Of a DNA stretch of 52,746 bases, positions 6,862-13,976 are shown piece after piece. The translations under genes were made by a program, and so were the position numbers. Under the pieces are notes generated by a model that saw only the letters and a program-made list of their open reading frames with translations, ran no database searches and was not told the origin of the DNA. Position 1 is the stretch's first letter; the number at the start of each line of letters is the position of its first letter. The DNA comes from a virus: IMG/VR virus record IMGVR_UViG_3300043568_000451, positions 1-52,746 of that record; one strand, written 5' to 3'.

Positions 6862-7393
6862 TAGCAATATCCTCAGAAATTATAATAGGCTCTACAATTC
6901 CAGTAATTTGAGACAATCTTTTAGCAACTTCCACCTTACAGTGATTACAGCTAGACGTAACCTCTTTTAGTATGCCAACCAACATTTCTTGCTTTCTTTC
7001 GTTCTCTAGTATTTGCGATGCAATCTCATTGTTTTCAAGAACTCCTACTGCTTGTAACATTGCAATTCTTTTACCCTCTATGTCTGCAATTAGTTTTAGT
7101 GTTCCAGATTTTACATTAAGTTGACCCTGAGTATCGGCATCCTCTACTGTTTTCCATGCCTCTTTAATTAATATGTCGTAGTGTTGATCTGCCCCCATTA
7201 GAGCTTCTCTAGCACGTTCTCTAACATTAGTGTCATTGTGGACCACAGACTTCCACTCATCAATATACTCTAAAACATCTTTTCTGTTCATACCAGTTAT
7301 GGTGGCAATTTGTGTAGCTGAATTACCTTTTAACAACTCTGAAACAACTTTATTCATCTTGTCAAAGTGTACGGATGGCTCTATTTCTGTCAT
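6854..7393 (-). CDS. terS: terminase small subunit-like DNA-binding protein
   Basis: 179 residues. The N-terminus has a helix-turn-helix: VVSELLKGNSATQIATITG followed by MNRKDVLEYIDEW, which fits TerS-type DNA recognition. The middle is a long helix (AWKTVEDADTQGQLNVKSG and on) suitable for oligomerisation. A late CNHC pair might bind zinc. Position just before the oxygenase and TerL supports the call. The ATG lies six bases after a consensus -10 box with no ribosome binding site, so the transcript is probably leaderless. Confidence 0.7.
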   Translation of the reverse strand: MTEIEPSVHFDKMNKVVSELLKGNSATQIATITGMNRKDVLEYIDEWKSVVHNDTNVRERAREALMGADQHYDILIKEAWKTVEDADTQGQLNVKSGTLKLIADIEGKRIAMLQAVGVLENNEIASQILENERKQEMLVGILKEVTSSCNHCKVEVAKRLSQITGIVEPIIISEDIANV

Positions 7394-7399
7394 TAAATG

Positions 7400-7428
7400 A
7401 TTATACTTCTAGTCAACCAAAATGTCAA
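7400..7428 (-). promoter_or_regulatory. consensus promoter with leaderless start of terS
   Basis: TTGACA (7428-7423), 17-base spacer, TATAAT (7405-7400): a perfect sigma70 consensus. Six bases (CATTTA) separate the -10 box from the ATG at 7393, so the mRNA should start at the start codon. It lies immediately after the stop codon of the small HTH gene. Confidence 0.85.
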
Positions 7429-7575
7429 TTAACGCTTGGGTTTTATACCAAATTTATCTATATATCTCTGTATGGTCATTGCAGATACCTTACATTCCTT
7501 TGATATTTCCATAATAGTCTTTTTTTGAATATTGTATCTGTTATAAAGCCAGTCTTTATTTTGATATAGCTTCAT
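7429..7575 (-). CDS. 48-residue helix-turn-helix protein
   Basis: A small gene, M K L Y Q N K D W L at the start and IDKFGIKPKR at the end. Residues of about 19-42 (KTIMEISKECKVSAMTIQRY) look like a homeodomain/resolvase-type helix-turn-helix. The ATG overlaps the RuvC-like stop (ATGA), which supports translation. It could be a regulator or the recognition part of a terminase or homing system. The next gene down also opens with an HTH, so a duplicated DNA-recognition module is possible. Confidence 0.65.
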   Translation of the reverse strand: MKLYQNKDWLYNRYNIQKKTIMEISKECKVSAMTIQRYIDKFGIKPKR

Positions 7576-8138
7576 CGTTGTGTCAAAACCTTATTGGCAT
7601 AATGGGCAATTCCAAATGAATCTGCTACATCAAAATCTGATACTGACAGATTGTACTTCTTATTAAAGTAATCCGCTGTTCTTTGCTTTCTCATATTCCT
7701 TAATTGATTTTTATACCATGAGTCTGCGTATCCTGGATTAGCCAATCTAATGTCCGCCTTTTCTTGCTTAGTAGGATTATTGTTACCGATATAGGCCTGC
7801 CATGAAGTTGGGGCTATTGTTATAACTTTAGCCCCAGTTGACATCAGCTCTGCAATAACAACCCCATATACATAAGACAGTTTTATTACGGCATCTGCCG
7901 ATCTAACTAAAACTGCACCCTCAACTGCAATATAATCTGCCCGTAGTTCATCTAGCATCACATTCATTTTAATTTTTGCATCGTAAATTTTTTCATAAAT
8001 ATCATTTCCAGATAGGTTAATCTTTCCCCATTTTAATGGCACGTCATTTTCCATTAAACAAAAAGCTATTGAGTTTGTAGATGCATCAATGCCAAGCACT
8101 TTAGATGCCTTAGTCTTTACTAAACTAGCCAATGTCAT
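7572..8138 (-). CDS. RuvC-like Holliday junction resolvase
   Basis: 188 residues with an RNase H-fold RuvC layout: VLGIDASTNSIAF (first aspartate, about residue 16), YIAVEGAVLVRSADAV (glutamate), and VSDFDVADSFGIAHYA (two final aspartates). These enzymes cut four-way junctions or branched DNA before packaging. RuvC is about 170 residues, so the size fits. It overlaps the zinc-finger gene upstream by 14 bases. Phage relatives often clear recombination intermediates produced with the phage RecA encoded nearby. Confidence 0.83.
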   Translation of the reverse strand: MTLASLVKTKASKVLGIDASTNSIAFCLMENDVPLKWGKINLSGNDIYEKIYDAKIKMNVMLDELRADYIAVEGAVLVRSADAVIKLSYVYGVVIAELMSTGAKVITIAPTSWQAYIGNNNPTKQEKADIRLANPGYADSWYKNQLRNMRKQRTADYFNKKYNLSVSDFDVADSFGIAHYANKVLTQR

Positions 8139-8403
8139 CTATTATGCCCATCAAATATTTTTTATCTTTAAAGCGTCTAGACTTTATGCATTTAGAGCAA
8201 TAAGTTTCGGTATTGTACCTGCTTAAAAATCCTGGACACCCCTTGCATTTTCTTGGAGCACCATTTTGAATAGCTTTTTTTTCGTAATACTTTTGCATAA
8301 TTCTTTTATTTGTTGCAATCCTGCAACACTCATCAGAACAATATTTTTGATTATGTGTCTTGGGAGTAAAATCTTTAGGACATTCAGAATTAAAACATTT
8401 CAT
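8125..8403 (-). CDS. double zinc-ribbon protein
   Basis: 92 residues with two Cys4-like clusters: CFNSEC with YCSDEC in the N-terminal half, and CKGC with YCSKC in the C-terminal half, plus a lysine/arginine-rich link (KRIMQKYYEKK). The pattern NQKYCSDEC is common in small phage and bacterial zinc-ribbon proteins thought to bind nucleic acid. It is coupled by TAATG to the upstream nuclease gene and overlaps the RuvC-like gene, so it may assist DNA processing. The exact function is unknown. Confidence 0.7.
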   Translation of the reverse strand: MKCFNSECPKDFTPKTHNQKYCSDECCRIATNKRIMQKYYEKKAIQNGAPRKCKGCPGFLSRYNTETYCSKCIKSRRFKDKKYLMGIIDDIG

Positions 8404-9191
8404 TACTTGAAGACTTTCATTAAATCAATTTCAACTGTTCCAGGATTAGATCCTTTTTCCCAGCATGCTTTTTTTACTGGACAATACGTGCAAGGAAGCT
8501 TGTACTTGGTTGCCCCTTCAGGACGCTTTGGTAAATCTCCTTCTTTGAAATTATCCCAAACATCTCTCATCCATTGAAAAGCATTTTCAATTATTTCTTT
8601 GTTTTTATCATTCATTGAAATTGGAATAATTAGTATCTCTTGAGTGTTTTTGTTTTCATAAAGGAAGAAACCTTCTTTGGCATTCTTTAATTTCATATAC
8701 GTTAATAGCTGAAGCATGTGGTTTGGGGAAGACTTCATTTCAGCCTGTCTTGTATCCCAAACCTCCTGTTTAGCTGTTTTAATTTCACCAATGACTGTTT
8801 CACCGTCATATTCCATAATTAAATCTATAAAGCCTCTAATAGGGGGATACTCGTTTACGATCTCTTCTTCTTCCGCTTTCCACTCAGGCATAGTCTTAAT
8901 AAGACTCTGTAGTCTTTCGTGAGCCTGTGTGCCCTGAGCCATGTTTGCCACCGCAACAGCATCATTCTCATCAATAAAGACCGCCCCAGTAAATGCCATA
9001 TACCAGTATCTTGGACATGTACCATGCCCGTAACCCAATAAGCTTGGACTAAAAGACTTCTTTGTAGTGTCTCCATCTGGACGTTTTGTATTTCTATAAG
9101 ATTCGTCGAGAAGCTGGGCAAACTTTTCTGGGTCAAAGAAATTCCCAGCATGCTTTTTAAATTTAAGGTTTTTTACAATATCTCTAGCCAT
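8403..9191 (-). CDS. Cas4/RecB-like PD-(D/E)XK exonuclease with Fe-S cysteines
   Basis: 262 residues from the ATG at 9191 (MARDIVKNLKF), which overlaps the end of the adenosyltransferase gene by eight bases. The nuclease core shows YPPIRGFIDLIMEYDG (aspartate), ETVIGEIKTAKQ (E-x-K) and HMLQLLTYMKL (QxxxY helix). One cysteine (GTCPRYWYM) precedes the core and three follow it (PCTYCPVKKACW), the layout of the 4Fe-4S cluster in Cas4 and AddB. No cas genes or arrays are present, so a role in phage recombination or end processing is more likely. Confidence 0.82.
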   Translation of the reverse strand: MARDIVKNLKFKKHAGNFFDPEKFAQLLDESYRNTKRPDGDTTKKSFSPSLLGYGHGTCPRYWYMAFTGAVFIDENDAVAVANMAQGTQAHERLQSLIKTMPEWKAEEEEIVNEYPPIRGFIDLIMEYDGETVIGEIKTAKQEVWDTRQAEMKSSPNHMLQLLTYMKLKNAKEGFFLYENKNTQEILIIPISMNDKNKEIIENAFQWMRDVWDNFKEGDLPKRPEGATKYKLPCTYCPVKKACWEKGSNPGTVEIDLMKVFK

Positions 9192-9681
9192 TGTTTGGCA
9201 CCCACATTTTTTCTTTTCCTTTATTGTGATATCTAGCCATAACAAACAATAAGTCTGATAGACGATTTAAATACTTAGCAATGTTTGGATTTACGTTTTC
9301 TATCTTCCAAACTTCACGCTCTGCCCTTCTTACAACAGTCCTTGCATTGTGCAGTGGTCCTGTTGGTAAAACAAAAGATCTTAAAGGTTCTAGATATTCA
9401 TTATAGTCATCAATTACATTTTCTAAATATGTTACTCTGTTTTCAGATATTGTTATTGTTGAAGCACCTGCAAGCTCTGCGCCAAGATCAAATAAGTCGC
9501 TCTGAACTCTTTCAATAATATCATTATACTCATCGGTTGCCATTCCAATAGCAGAGTTGGCCTCATCTACAGCACCTATCGCTTCCATTATAGGGCTAGT
9601 CTTAGACACCCTTTCGTTATTAGCGTTAGAGGTTTGCCCATCATCGCCAGTTTTAGTATAAATTTTACTTAGTATTACCAT
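9184..9681 (-). CDS. pduO: cob(I)alamin adenosyltransferase, PduO type
   Basis: 165 residues. It transfers adenosine from ATP to cob(I)alamin to make adenosylcobalamin. The family signatures are all visible: IYTKTGDDGQTS (ATP binding) at residue 7, AVDEANSAIG, RVTYLE, FVLPTG, ARTVVRRAEREV and YLNRLSDLLFVMAR. The start at 9681 is chosen because its ATG overlaps the stop of the upstream small membrane gene (ATGA); an upstream in-frame start would overlap that gene. A phage copy may boost the coenzyme needed by a class II ribonucleotide reductase; that link is inference. Confidence 0.93.
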   Translation of the reverse strand: MVILSKIYTKTGDDGQTSNANNERVSKTSPIMEAIGAVDEANSAIGMATDEYNDIIERVQSDLFDLGAELAGASTITISENRVTYLENVIDDYNEYLEPLRSFVLPTGPLHNARTVVRRAEREVWKIENVNPNIAKYLNRLSDLLFVMARYHNKGKEKMWVPNNG

Positions 9682-9824
9682 CAGTGACCCCTTAAAGAAC
9701 GCCAAACATCTACTGCAATTTCATTAACTACAGATAAAGCAAAAACTGTTATAAAAAGCTGAGCAATAATTAATATTGGAAAAGATTTATTCTTAACCTT
9801 TTCTTCTAATAATTCTACGGCCAT
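9681..9824 (-). CDS. 47-residue single-span membrane protein
   Basis: Starts MAVELLEEKVKNKSF after an AAGGAG ribosome binding site, then one hydrophobic segment (FPILIIAQLFITVFALSVV) and a short charged tail (WRSLRGH). It overlaps the genes on both sides (10 bases upstream, ATGA downstream), which supports translation. It sits between a DUF4430-like exported protein and the cobalamin enzyme. It might be a membrane partner of those, or a small holin-like protein. No family recognised. Confidence 0.65.
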   Translation of the reverse strand: MAVELLEEKVKNKSFPILIIAQLFITVFALSVVNEIAVDVWRSLRGH

Positions 9825-10264
9825 CTTACTTCTCCTTTAGTAGAAAATACTAGGCCAAGGTGGTCTCCTGGTTCGACAAAAGTTTCATTAATTCCCTTTT
9901 GTGCCCAGCCCCATTCATTTCTTGGAAATGGCAAGGCCTGATTCTTTTTTACTAACACGGCCCAATATGCATTTTCTGGTGGCATGTCTTGGCATTTTTC
10001 AACACTGTTGTTGGGAAAATTATTTACTCTGCAGACAACAGCATTTCCATACTTTACTGTTCCCTCTATATTATACCCATGTGTCTTTAATAGATCTAAA
10101 GAATTAACTTTACCACTGGCACTGACGCATTTCTTTTCTACTGTAGAATTATTTCCGTAGTCTACGTATAGATTAATGCACTCTGGTTGATTAGAATTTA
10201 AAACAAACAATCCTATTGCTGAACCAATAAAAATAAACACCAGCATAATTCTTTTTTGAATCAT
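9815..10264 (-). CDS. exported DUF4430/transcobalamin-C-like protein
   Basis: 149 residues. The N-terminus (RIMLVFIFIGSAIGLFVL) is a signal peptide or anchor. After it comes a domain with SLDLLKTHGYNIEGT, a cysteine pair, AYWAVLVKKNQ, GWAQKGINETFVEPGDHLGLVF. This order recalls the transcobalamin C-terminal-like DUF4430 domain and actinobacterial SCO2322-like proteins, where a Trp/Tyr-rich segment and PGD-x-G-x-x-F close the fold. Four cysteines suggest disulfides outside the membrane. The neighbouring cobalamin adenosyltransferase makes a corrinoid-binding role attractive but unproven. Confidence 0.5.
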   Translation of the reverse strand: MIQKRIMLVFIFIGSAIGLFVLNSNQPECINLYVDYGNNSTVEKKCVSASGKVNSLDLLKTHGYNIEGTVKYGNAVVCRVNNFPNNSVEKCQDMPPENAYWAVLVKKNQALPFPRNEWGWAQKGINETFVEPGDHLGLVFSTKGEVRWP

Positions 10265-10596
10265 TAGTTATACCTAACCACATACTTAAGTGCATCTACG
10301 AGTTTGTCTATGGACTCCTTTACCGAATAGTAAATATTTTTCTTATTATTATTAACCGTTCCAGCTTTGTCCTTAGCAATTGTAGAATATACAGAAGCAA
10401 GCACGGCAAACTTGGTGGACATTGCTTGAAGTTCCATAATTAAATGCGGGGCTTTTGCAGAAGGAACATCAGGATTCATTAGAAGCTTTACAACGATAGC
10501 CAAAGCTTTGTCTAGGTGCTCATCATGCATAAACTCATGCAGATCATTAAACTCTGTGATATCGCTAATAAGCTGTAGTGTATTTTTATCTTCCAT
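10264..10596 (-). CDS. helical hypothetical protein
   Basis: 110 residues, not recognised. It is predicted to be mostly helical and is acidic at the N-terminus (DITEFNDLHEFMHDEHLDKAL), with a central segment on MELQAMSTKFAVLASVYSTIA and a C-terminal helix (VKESIDKLVDALKYVV). There is no signal peptide or catalytic motif. AAAGGAT upstream of ATG is a plausible ribosome binding site. It lies directly upstream of the DUF4430-like gene with a stop/start overlap. Position near recombination genes suggests a cytoplasmic accessory role. Confidence 0.7.
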   Translation of the reverse strand: MEDKNTLQLISDITEFNDLHEFMHDEHLDKALAIVVKLLMNPDVPSAKAPHLIMELQAMSTKFAVLASVYSTIAKDKAGTVNNNKKNIYYSVKESIDKLVDALKYVVRYN

Positions 10597-10690
10597 TATT
10601 TTTTATCCTTTTGTCTATTTGATCTATAAATAACCCAAGCGGGTATCCAATTGATAGACCCGCCATCAATCCTAGTAAAAATATTTTCAT
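10586..10690 (-). CDS. 34-residue single-span membrane peptide
   Basis: Reads MKIFLLGLMAGLSIGYPLGL followed by a polar tail FIDQIDKRIKNNGR. The glycine-rich hydrophobic stretch would span the membrane once. CAGGAAAATTAA precedes the ATG, giving a ribosome binding site, and the gene overlaps the next one by 11 bases. It is similar in size to small phage membrane proteins of unknown role. Confidence 0.55.
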   Translation of the reverse strand: MKIFLLGLMAGLSIGYPLGLFIDQIDKRIKNNGR

Positions 10691-11389
10691 TTAATTTTCC
10701 TGTTCATTTTCATAGTTCACGTTTAAAATTATTTTATCTACTTCATGTTTACCAATTATTTTGCCTGTATGATCAATTCCCTTTTTATACATTCTGGGCC
10801 TAATGCCTTCAGAATTTTTTTCTTTTAAATAGCTCATGTATTCTTCACTATCTTGAATTTTTTCAAATGGCCATTTAGAATTCTTAATATTAAAAATTGA
10901 GCCCTGGATTGATCCAATCGATATTGGAAGTACACATGCTATATTTGTTCCAGCTGGAACAAAATATTCTTTGTTGGGAGTATCAAGTTTCCAAACAATA
11001 GTAAATGTACCAGTAAATACTGATGTAGACAATATTGTACTTAAAACTTGTGCTCCATCTAAATATTCATTTGGAACTGGCATTGTGAGCATACTAGTGT
11101 TTTCATCAGTTTTAAATATTAAATTGGTGGCAAAGCTTGCCGTTCCTTCTCCTCTACCAACCCAAATATTTTCTTTACCAATAATACCAACTGCTCCGTC
11201 ATCTTTAGAGCCATCCCAAATAAAAGATATGTCGTGTTCAAAATAAATACCATATCCAAAAGTATTTGCCATTGCTATTGGGTAGCAGTTATAAACATAT
11301 GAATGCATCCATTCTCTTTGAAGTTCTAGTGGTCTAATTTTTGCTGTCGGAAAAGATATGTCATCTATATAAACATCTACATTATGCAT
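10691..11389 (-). CDS. DUF6065-like protein
   Basis: 232 residues. The order of motifs recalls DUF6065: REWMHSYVYNCYPIAMANTF near the N-terminus (family pattern P-x-R-x-W...Y-C-x-P-x-x-x-AN-x-x-G), ISFIWDG, GEGTASFATNLIFKTDE, PVPNEYLDGAQVLS, FTIVWKLDTPNKEYFVPAGTNIACVLPI. Here an N-C-Y-P version of the usual R-C-L-P is seen. The function of the family is unknown; it appears near 2OG oxygenases and in phages. It overlaps the upstream PD-(D/E)XK-like gene by eight bases. Confidence 0.5.
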   Translation of the reverse strand: MHNVDVYIDDISFPTAKIRPLELQREWMHSYVYNCYPIAMANTFGYGIYFEHDISFIWDGSKDDGAVGIIGKENIWVGRGEGTASFATNLIFKTDENTSMLTMPVPNEYLDGAQVLSTILSTSVFTGTFTIVWKLDTPNKEYFVPAGTNIACVLPISIGSIQGSIFNIKNSKWPFEKIQDSEEYMSYLKEKNSEGIRPRMYKKGIDHTGKIIGKHEVDKIILNVNYENEQEN

Positions 11390-11687
11390 TATTATCCTCC
11401 CAGCATTTAATTAATTCTTCTAAAATTGCCCACTCTATTATACCAAGTCGCACCTTGCTTTCTTTACCTATAATAATTTTTAAGGCTGGATGCATATCTC
11501 TATTTACTTTAAATGTATCTGTACAGATCTTAGACCAAACCTCTTTATTCAATGTAAATGTAGATCCCGCCTCCTTATAATCAACTAAAAATTGATTCCA
11601 CCTAGCATCACCCTTTTGGTAATCTCCTCGCCCGCTATTTTTTTGTGCTTTAGCATTATCTCTTTTTACTTCGGCTCTTTCAGACAT
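11382..11687 (-). CDS. small PD-(D/E)XK-like nuclease candidate
   Basis: 101 residues. The segment NSGRGDYQKGDARWNQFLVD contains G-D-A followed about ten residues later by VDYKEA, resembling the D...(D/E)xK core of Holliday junction resolvase-like nucleases. SFTLNKEVWSKI and ALKIIIGKESKVRLGIIEW would supply the following helix and strands. The highly charged N-terminus (MSERAEVKRDNAKAQKN) could contact DNA. This is a low-certainty reading from a short motif. It lies between oxygenase and DUF6065-like genes. Confidence 0.45.
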   Translation of the reverse strand: MSERAEVKRDNAKAQKNSGRGDYQKGDARWNQFLVDYKEAGSTFTLNKEVWSKICTDTFKVNRDMHPALKIIIGKESKVRLGIIEWAILEELIKCWEDNNA

Positions 11688-11690
11688 TTA

Positions 11691-12536
11691 CTAGCCTTTA
11701 ACTTCTATAAGGTTAGATGGGATAGACAGCTTTATGGTTTGTAAATCTTTTTCTACATAAGATTCTTCTGTATTAACATTATTTAAATTGTCTTGTCCAA
11801 TTGTTATGTTGTATTGTTTTTTCCACTCAATTTCGTCTTTAACATCAGAATCAATAAACGCTCTTAAAAAATACCTATCTGATTTACTAAATGGCTTTAC
11901 TCCGTGATAGAATGGTTCTGTTGACGGCATTATAACGGCATCTCCAGGCATAGGCTTATACATGTATGTATTATTTGATATAGAATCGTATACACAAATT
12001 TCCCCTCCGTCATAACTATTATTTAAATAAAAATTAACAGTGGCAACGTGCCTCTTTGTTTTTGTTTCCCCAGGTACTGGCAATTCATCTACATGGTATT
12101 CCATGATTAATCCAGAAGGGTTTACCTTTCCTTGAAAATCTACGTCATATCTAAAAAAATCAATCCAGTATTTTTTATCTGTATCTTTTAGCGATTCCCA
12201 ATCTTTTATAAATGAAGGCCATATTCCATTTTCTTTTCCAAACTCATTAAGATAGTCTTCTCTAATGAAATTCATACACTTATTTATTTCTAATATATAT
12301 TGTTTTTCTAAATTAAGAAATGTATCGGTTCCAGGGTCTATAGTATTTAAAAGACTAAAGTCTGCGTCTCTTCTAAATCCTTGACCATACCATTCCCTCC
12401 ATTCATTAAAGAACGAAATTTTTCTACTATCCTGCAGCAATTCAATTATCTCTTTGCTGTTTTTAAATATGTTTTTATATATTACAATTTGTGGGGCCAC
12501 TACAATTTTTTTAATATCTGAAAAGTCAGTAGTCAT
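11691..12536 (-). CDS. 2OG/Fe(II) oxygenase (3)
   Basis: 281 residues, the longest oxygenase here. Iron ligands lie in EYHVDELPVPGE, the facial strand in TVNFYLNNSYDGGEI, the distal histidine in EPFYHGVKPF, and the 2OG-binding arginine ten residues later (DRYFLRAFI). A 120-residue N-terminal part (KEIIELLQDSRKISFF, EWREWYGQGFRRDADF) is shared in style with phage P4H-like enzymes. A C-terminal extension of about 45 residues follows the barrel. It is in the recA-distal operon. The substrate is unknown. Confidence 0.83.
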   Translation of the reverse strand: MTTDFSDIKKIVVAPQIVIYKNIFKNSKEIIELLQDSRKISFFNEWREWYGQGFRRDADFSLLNTIDPGTDTFLNLEKQYILEINKCMNFIREDYLNEFGKENGIWPSFIKDWESLKDTDKKYWIDFFRYDVDFQGKVNPSGLIMEYHVDELPVPGETKTKRHVATVNFYLNNSYDGGEICVYDSISNNTYMYKPMPGDAVIMPSTEPFYHGVKPFSKSDRYFLRAFIDSDVKDEIEWKKQYNITIGQDNLNNVNTEESYVEKDLQTIKLSIPSNLIEVKG

Positions 12537-12725
12537 TTATCCAACCTTAACTTCGTTTAAGTGGCCATCTGGACATTCCCAAGACAATACCATAGACTCT
12601 GGATCCCAAAATGCTTCACCTGCATCCTTATCACATTTTGAGCATGGCTTAACCCCAAGTATTGATTCTAGATTTTTTTTACTAATAACACGAGGACTGT
12701 TAATAAACTCATTAAGATTTGGCAT
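12537..12725 (-). CDS. zinc-ribbon protein downstream of recA
   Basis: 62 residues from the ATG at 12725, preceded by GAGGAAATCA; a TTG start four codons earlier is less likely. Residues KPCSKCDKDAGEAFWDP and LSWECPDGHLNEV give Cys-x2-Cys and Cys-x3-His, a probable zinc site. It overlaps the end of recA by 14 bases. Function unknown; small zinc ribbons of this sort are common among phage replication genes. Confidence 0.65.
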   Translation of the reverse strand: MPNLNEFINSPRVISKKNLESILGVKPCSKCDKDAGEAFWDPESMVLSWECPDGHLNEVKVG

Positions 12726-13716
12726 TGATTTCCTCAATCAAAGAGCCAGCAACTTTTGGGTTATCTCTAAGGTATGCTACTGCCTTAGCCCTACCCTGAA
12801 AACGTTCTTTATTAATTGTGTACCATGCTCCACCTTTTTCTACTAAACCGTACATTTCTGCAACATCTAGCGTCTCACCAATACGATCAACTCCTAAAGA
12901 TTCTCCTTGGTAGTAAAAATCGTATTGTCCTGAAAGGTTAGGGGGGCCGAGCTTGTTGTAATCAATAACCCAATTGACTGGTCTTCCGACACGCTGTTCA
13001 ATAATTTTGTCCCCAACTTGAACGCCAGCCTTGATAGCATTAGCTTCAGCTTCTGAAGACCAGAGCTTGATAACGGTACTAGAGAAAAATTTAACTGCCA
13101 TTCCTCCTGTTGGGATGTGTGAAGCATGCATTGACCCAAACTGATTTCTTTGTTGGGAGATAAGAACAAGTAGTGTGTTTTTGTTTGCATAGTTTAACAT
13201 TTTGACTGCGTGAGTCATATCCTTTGCTTCTGCGCCGATTTGCTTTGTGTCTTGCAAATCTTTCATTTCGTTTCCATCTTTTTCAAAATATATGCCAGGA
13301 AGCAAAGCAGAGATGGAGTCAACAACAATTACATCTACGCCAGCTTCCATTAGCTTTACGCCAACGTCTACCATATCGTTTACTGTTTTAGCTTGAGAAT
13401 AAATAAGGGAAGATGAATCTACTCCCAGTTGCTCTGCCCAAGATTGATCATAAGATGCTTCTGCATCAATCCATGCACAAGTTTTGCCTTCTTGTTGTGC
13501 TAATGCTATCATCTGTAAGCAGAAAGAAGATTTACCAGCAGACTTATTGCCCCAAACTAATATTTGTCTTCCATATCCTAAGCCACCCTTTAAGGCAACA
13601 TTTAATCCTATGCTAGGAGTTAATTGTTTATGAACTTGAACATTTTGTGCAGATTGAACTCTTGCACGTGTTTTTGGGTCTAGCTTTGCCATTATATCTT
13701 CTAGGGAAATAGTCAT
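12712..13716 (-). CDS. recA: RecA recombinase
   Basis: 334 residues, a strand-exchange ATPase that forms filaments on single-stranded DNA. Walker A is GNKSAGKS at residues 56-63, Walker B VDVIVVDSISALLPG, and the ATP-sensing glutamine region is LVLISQQRNQFGS. The N-terminal oligomerisation helix is present, and the C-terminal domain ends without the long acidic tail of many bacterial RecAs, which usually makes filaments load more easily. With the nearby RuvC-like resolvase, Cas4-like nuclease, SSB and DnaE it makes a near-complete recombination-dependent replication set. It has its own promoter. Confidence 0.95.
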   Translation of the reverse strand: MTISLEDIMAKLDPKTRARVQSAQNVQVHKQLTPSIGLNVALKGGLGYGRQILVWGNKSAGKSSFCLQMIALAQQEGKTCAWIDAEASYDQSWAEQLGVDSSSLIYSQAKTVNDMVDVGVKLMEAGVDVIVVDSISALLPGIYFEKDGNEMKDLQDTKQIGAEAKDMTHAVKMLNYANKNTLLVLISQQRNQFGSMHASHIPTGGMAVKFFSSTVIKLWSSEAEANAIKAGVQVGDKIIEQRVGRPVNWVIDYNKLGPPNLSGQYDFYYQGESLGVDRIGETLDVAEMYGLVEKGGAWYTINKERFQGRAKAVAYLRDNPKVAGSLIEEINAKS

Positions 13717-13739
13717 TTGTATTCTTTCTTCTCTCTACT

Positions 13740-13768
13740 AGTATACCATTTAAATGGGGCGCTGTGAA
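13740..13768 (-). promoter_or_regulatory. promoter of recA
   Basis: TTCACA (13768-13763), 17-base spacer, TATACT (13745-13740) preceded by TGG. The leader is about 20 bases, with AGAAAG upstream of the ATG. It occupies the short gap between the 65-residue gene and recA. No LexA-type box (CTG...CAG or GAAC...GTTC) is visible. Confidence 0.7.
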
Positions 13769-13778
13769 GCCTATACAA

Positions 13779-13976
13779 TTAATCTTTTTGTTTAAGTTTA
13801 AATGTAAATGTTTGATCGCCCTCATTGTAATCTACTTGCAATTCTTTGTCTTCATTGGCTGCCTTTAAAAAATTTTCAACTGGTAGAGAAATTTCTCCAA
13901 GACTTTCAATTGCAGCAACAAGTATTTTAGCAATGTTTAGCTGTGCGTAAATATCTTCTATTTTTGCATCACTCAT
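13779..13976 (-). CDS. small acidic hypothetical protein
   Basis: 65 residues, not recognised. The N-terminal half is helical (IEDIYAQLNIAKILVAAIES), and the C-terminal half reads like strands rich in acidic and lysine residues (ELQVDYNEGDQTFTFKLKQ). Its ATG overlaps the dnaE stop (ATGA), so it is coupled to the polymerase and could be a small polymerase accessory factor. That is only suggested by position. The recA promoter begins right after its stop codon. Confidence 0.7.
   Translation of the reverse strand: MSDAKIEDIYAQLNIAKILVAAIESLGEISLPVENFLKAANEDKELQVDYNEGDQTFTFKLKQKD

Noticed and set aside
8403-9191. Cas4-like nuclease as part of a CRISPR system
   Set aside because: No repeat-spacer array or other cas genes are visible; phages commonly encode such Fe-S PD-(D/E)XK exonucleases alone.
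9184-9705. Longer adenosyltransferase start at 9705
   Set aside because: The ATG at 9681 overlaps the stop of the small membrane gene (ATGA) and directly precedes the conserved ATP-binding motif.
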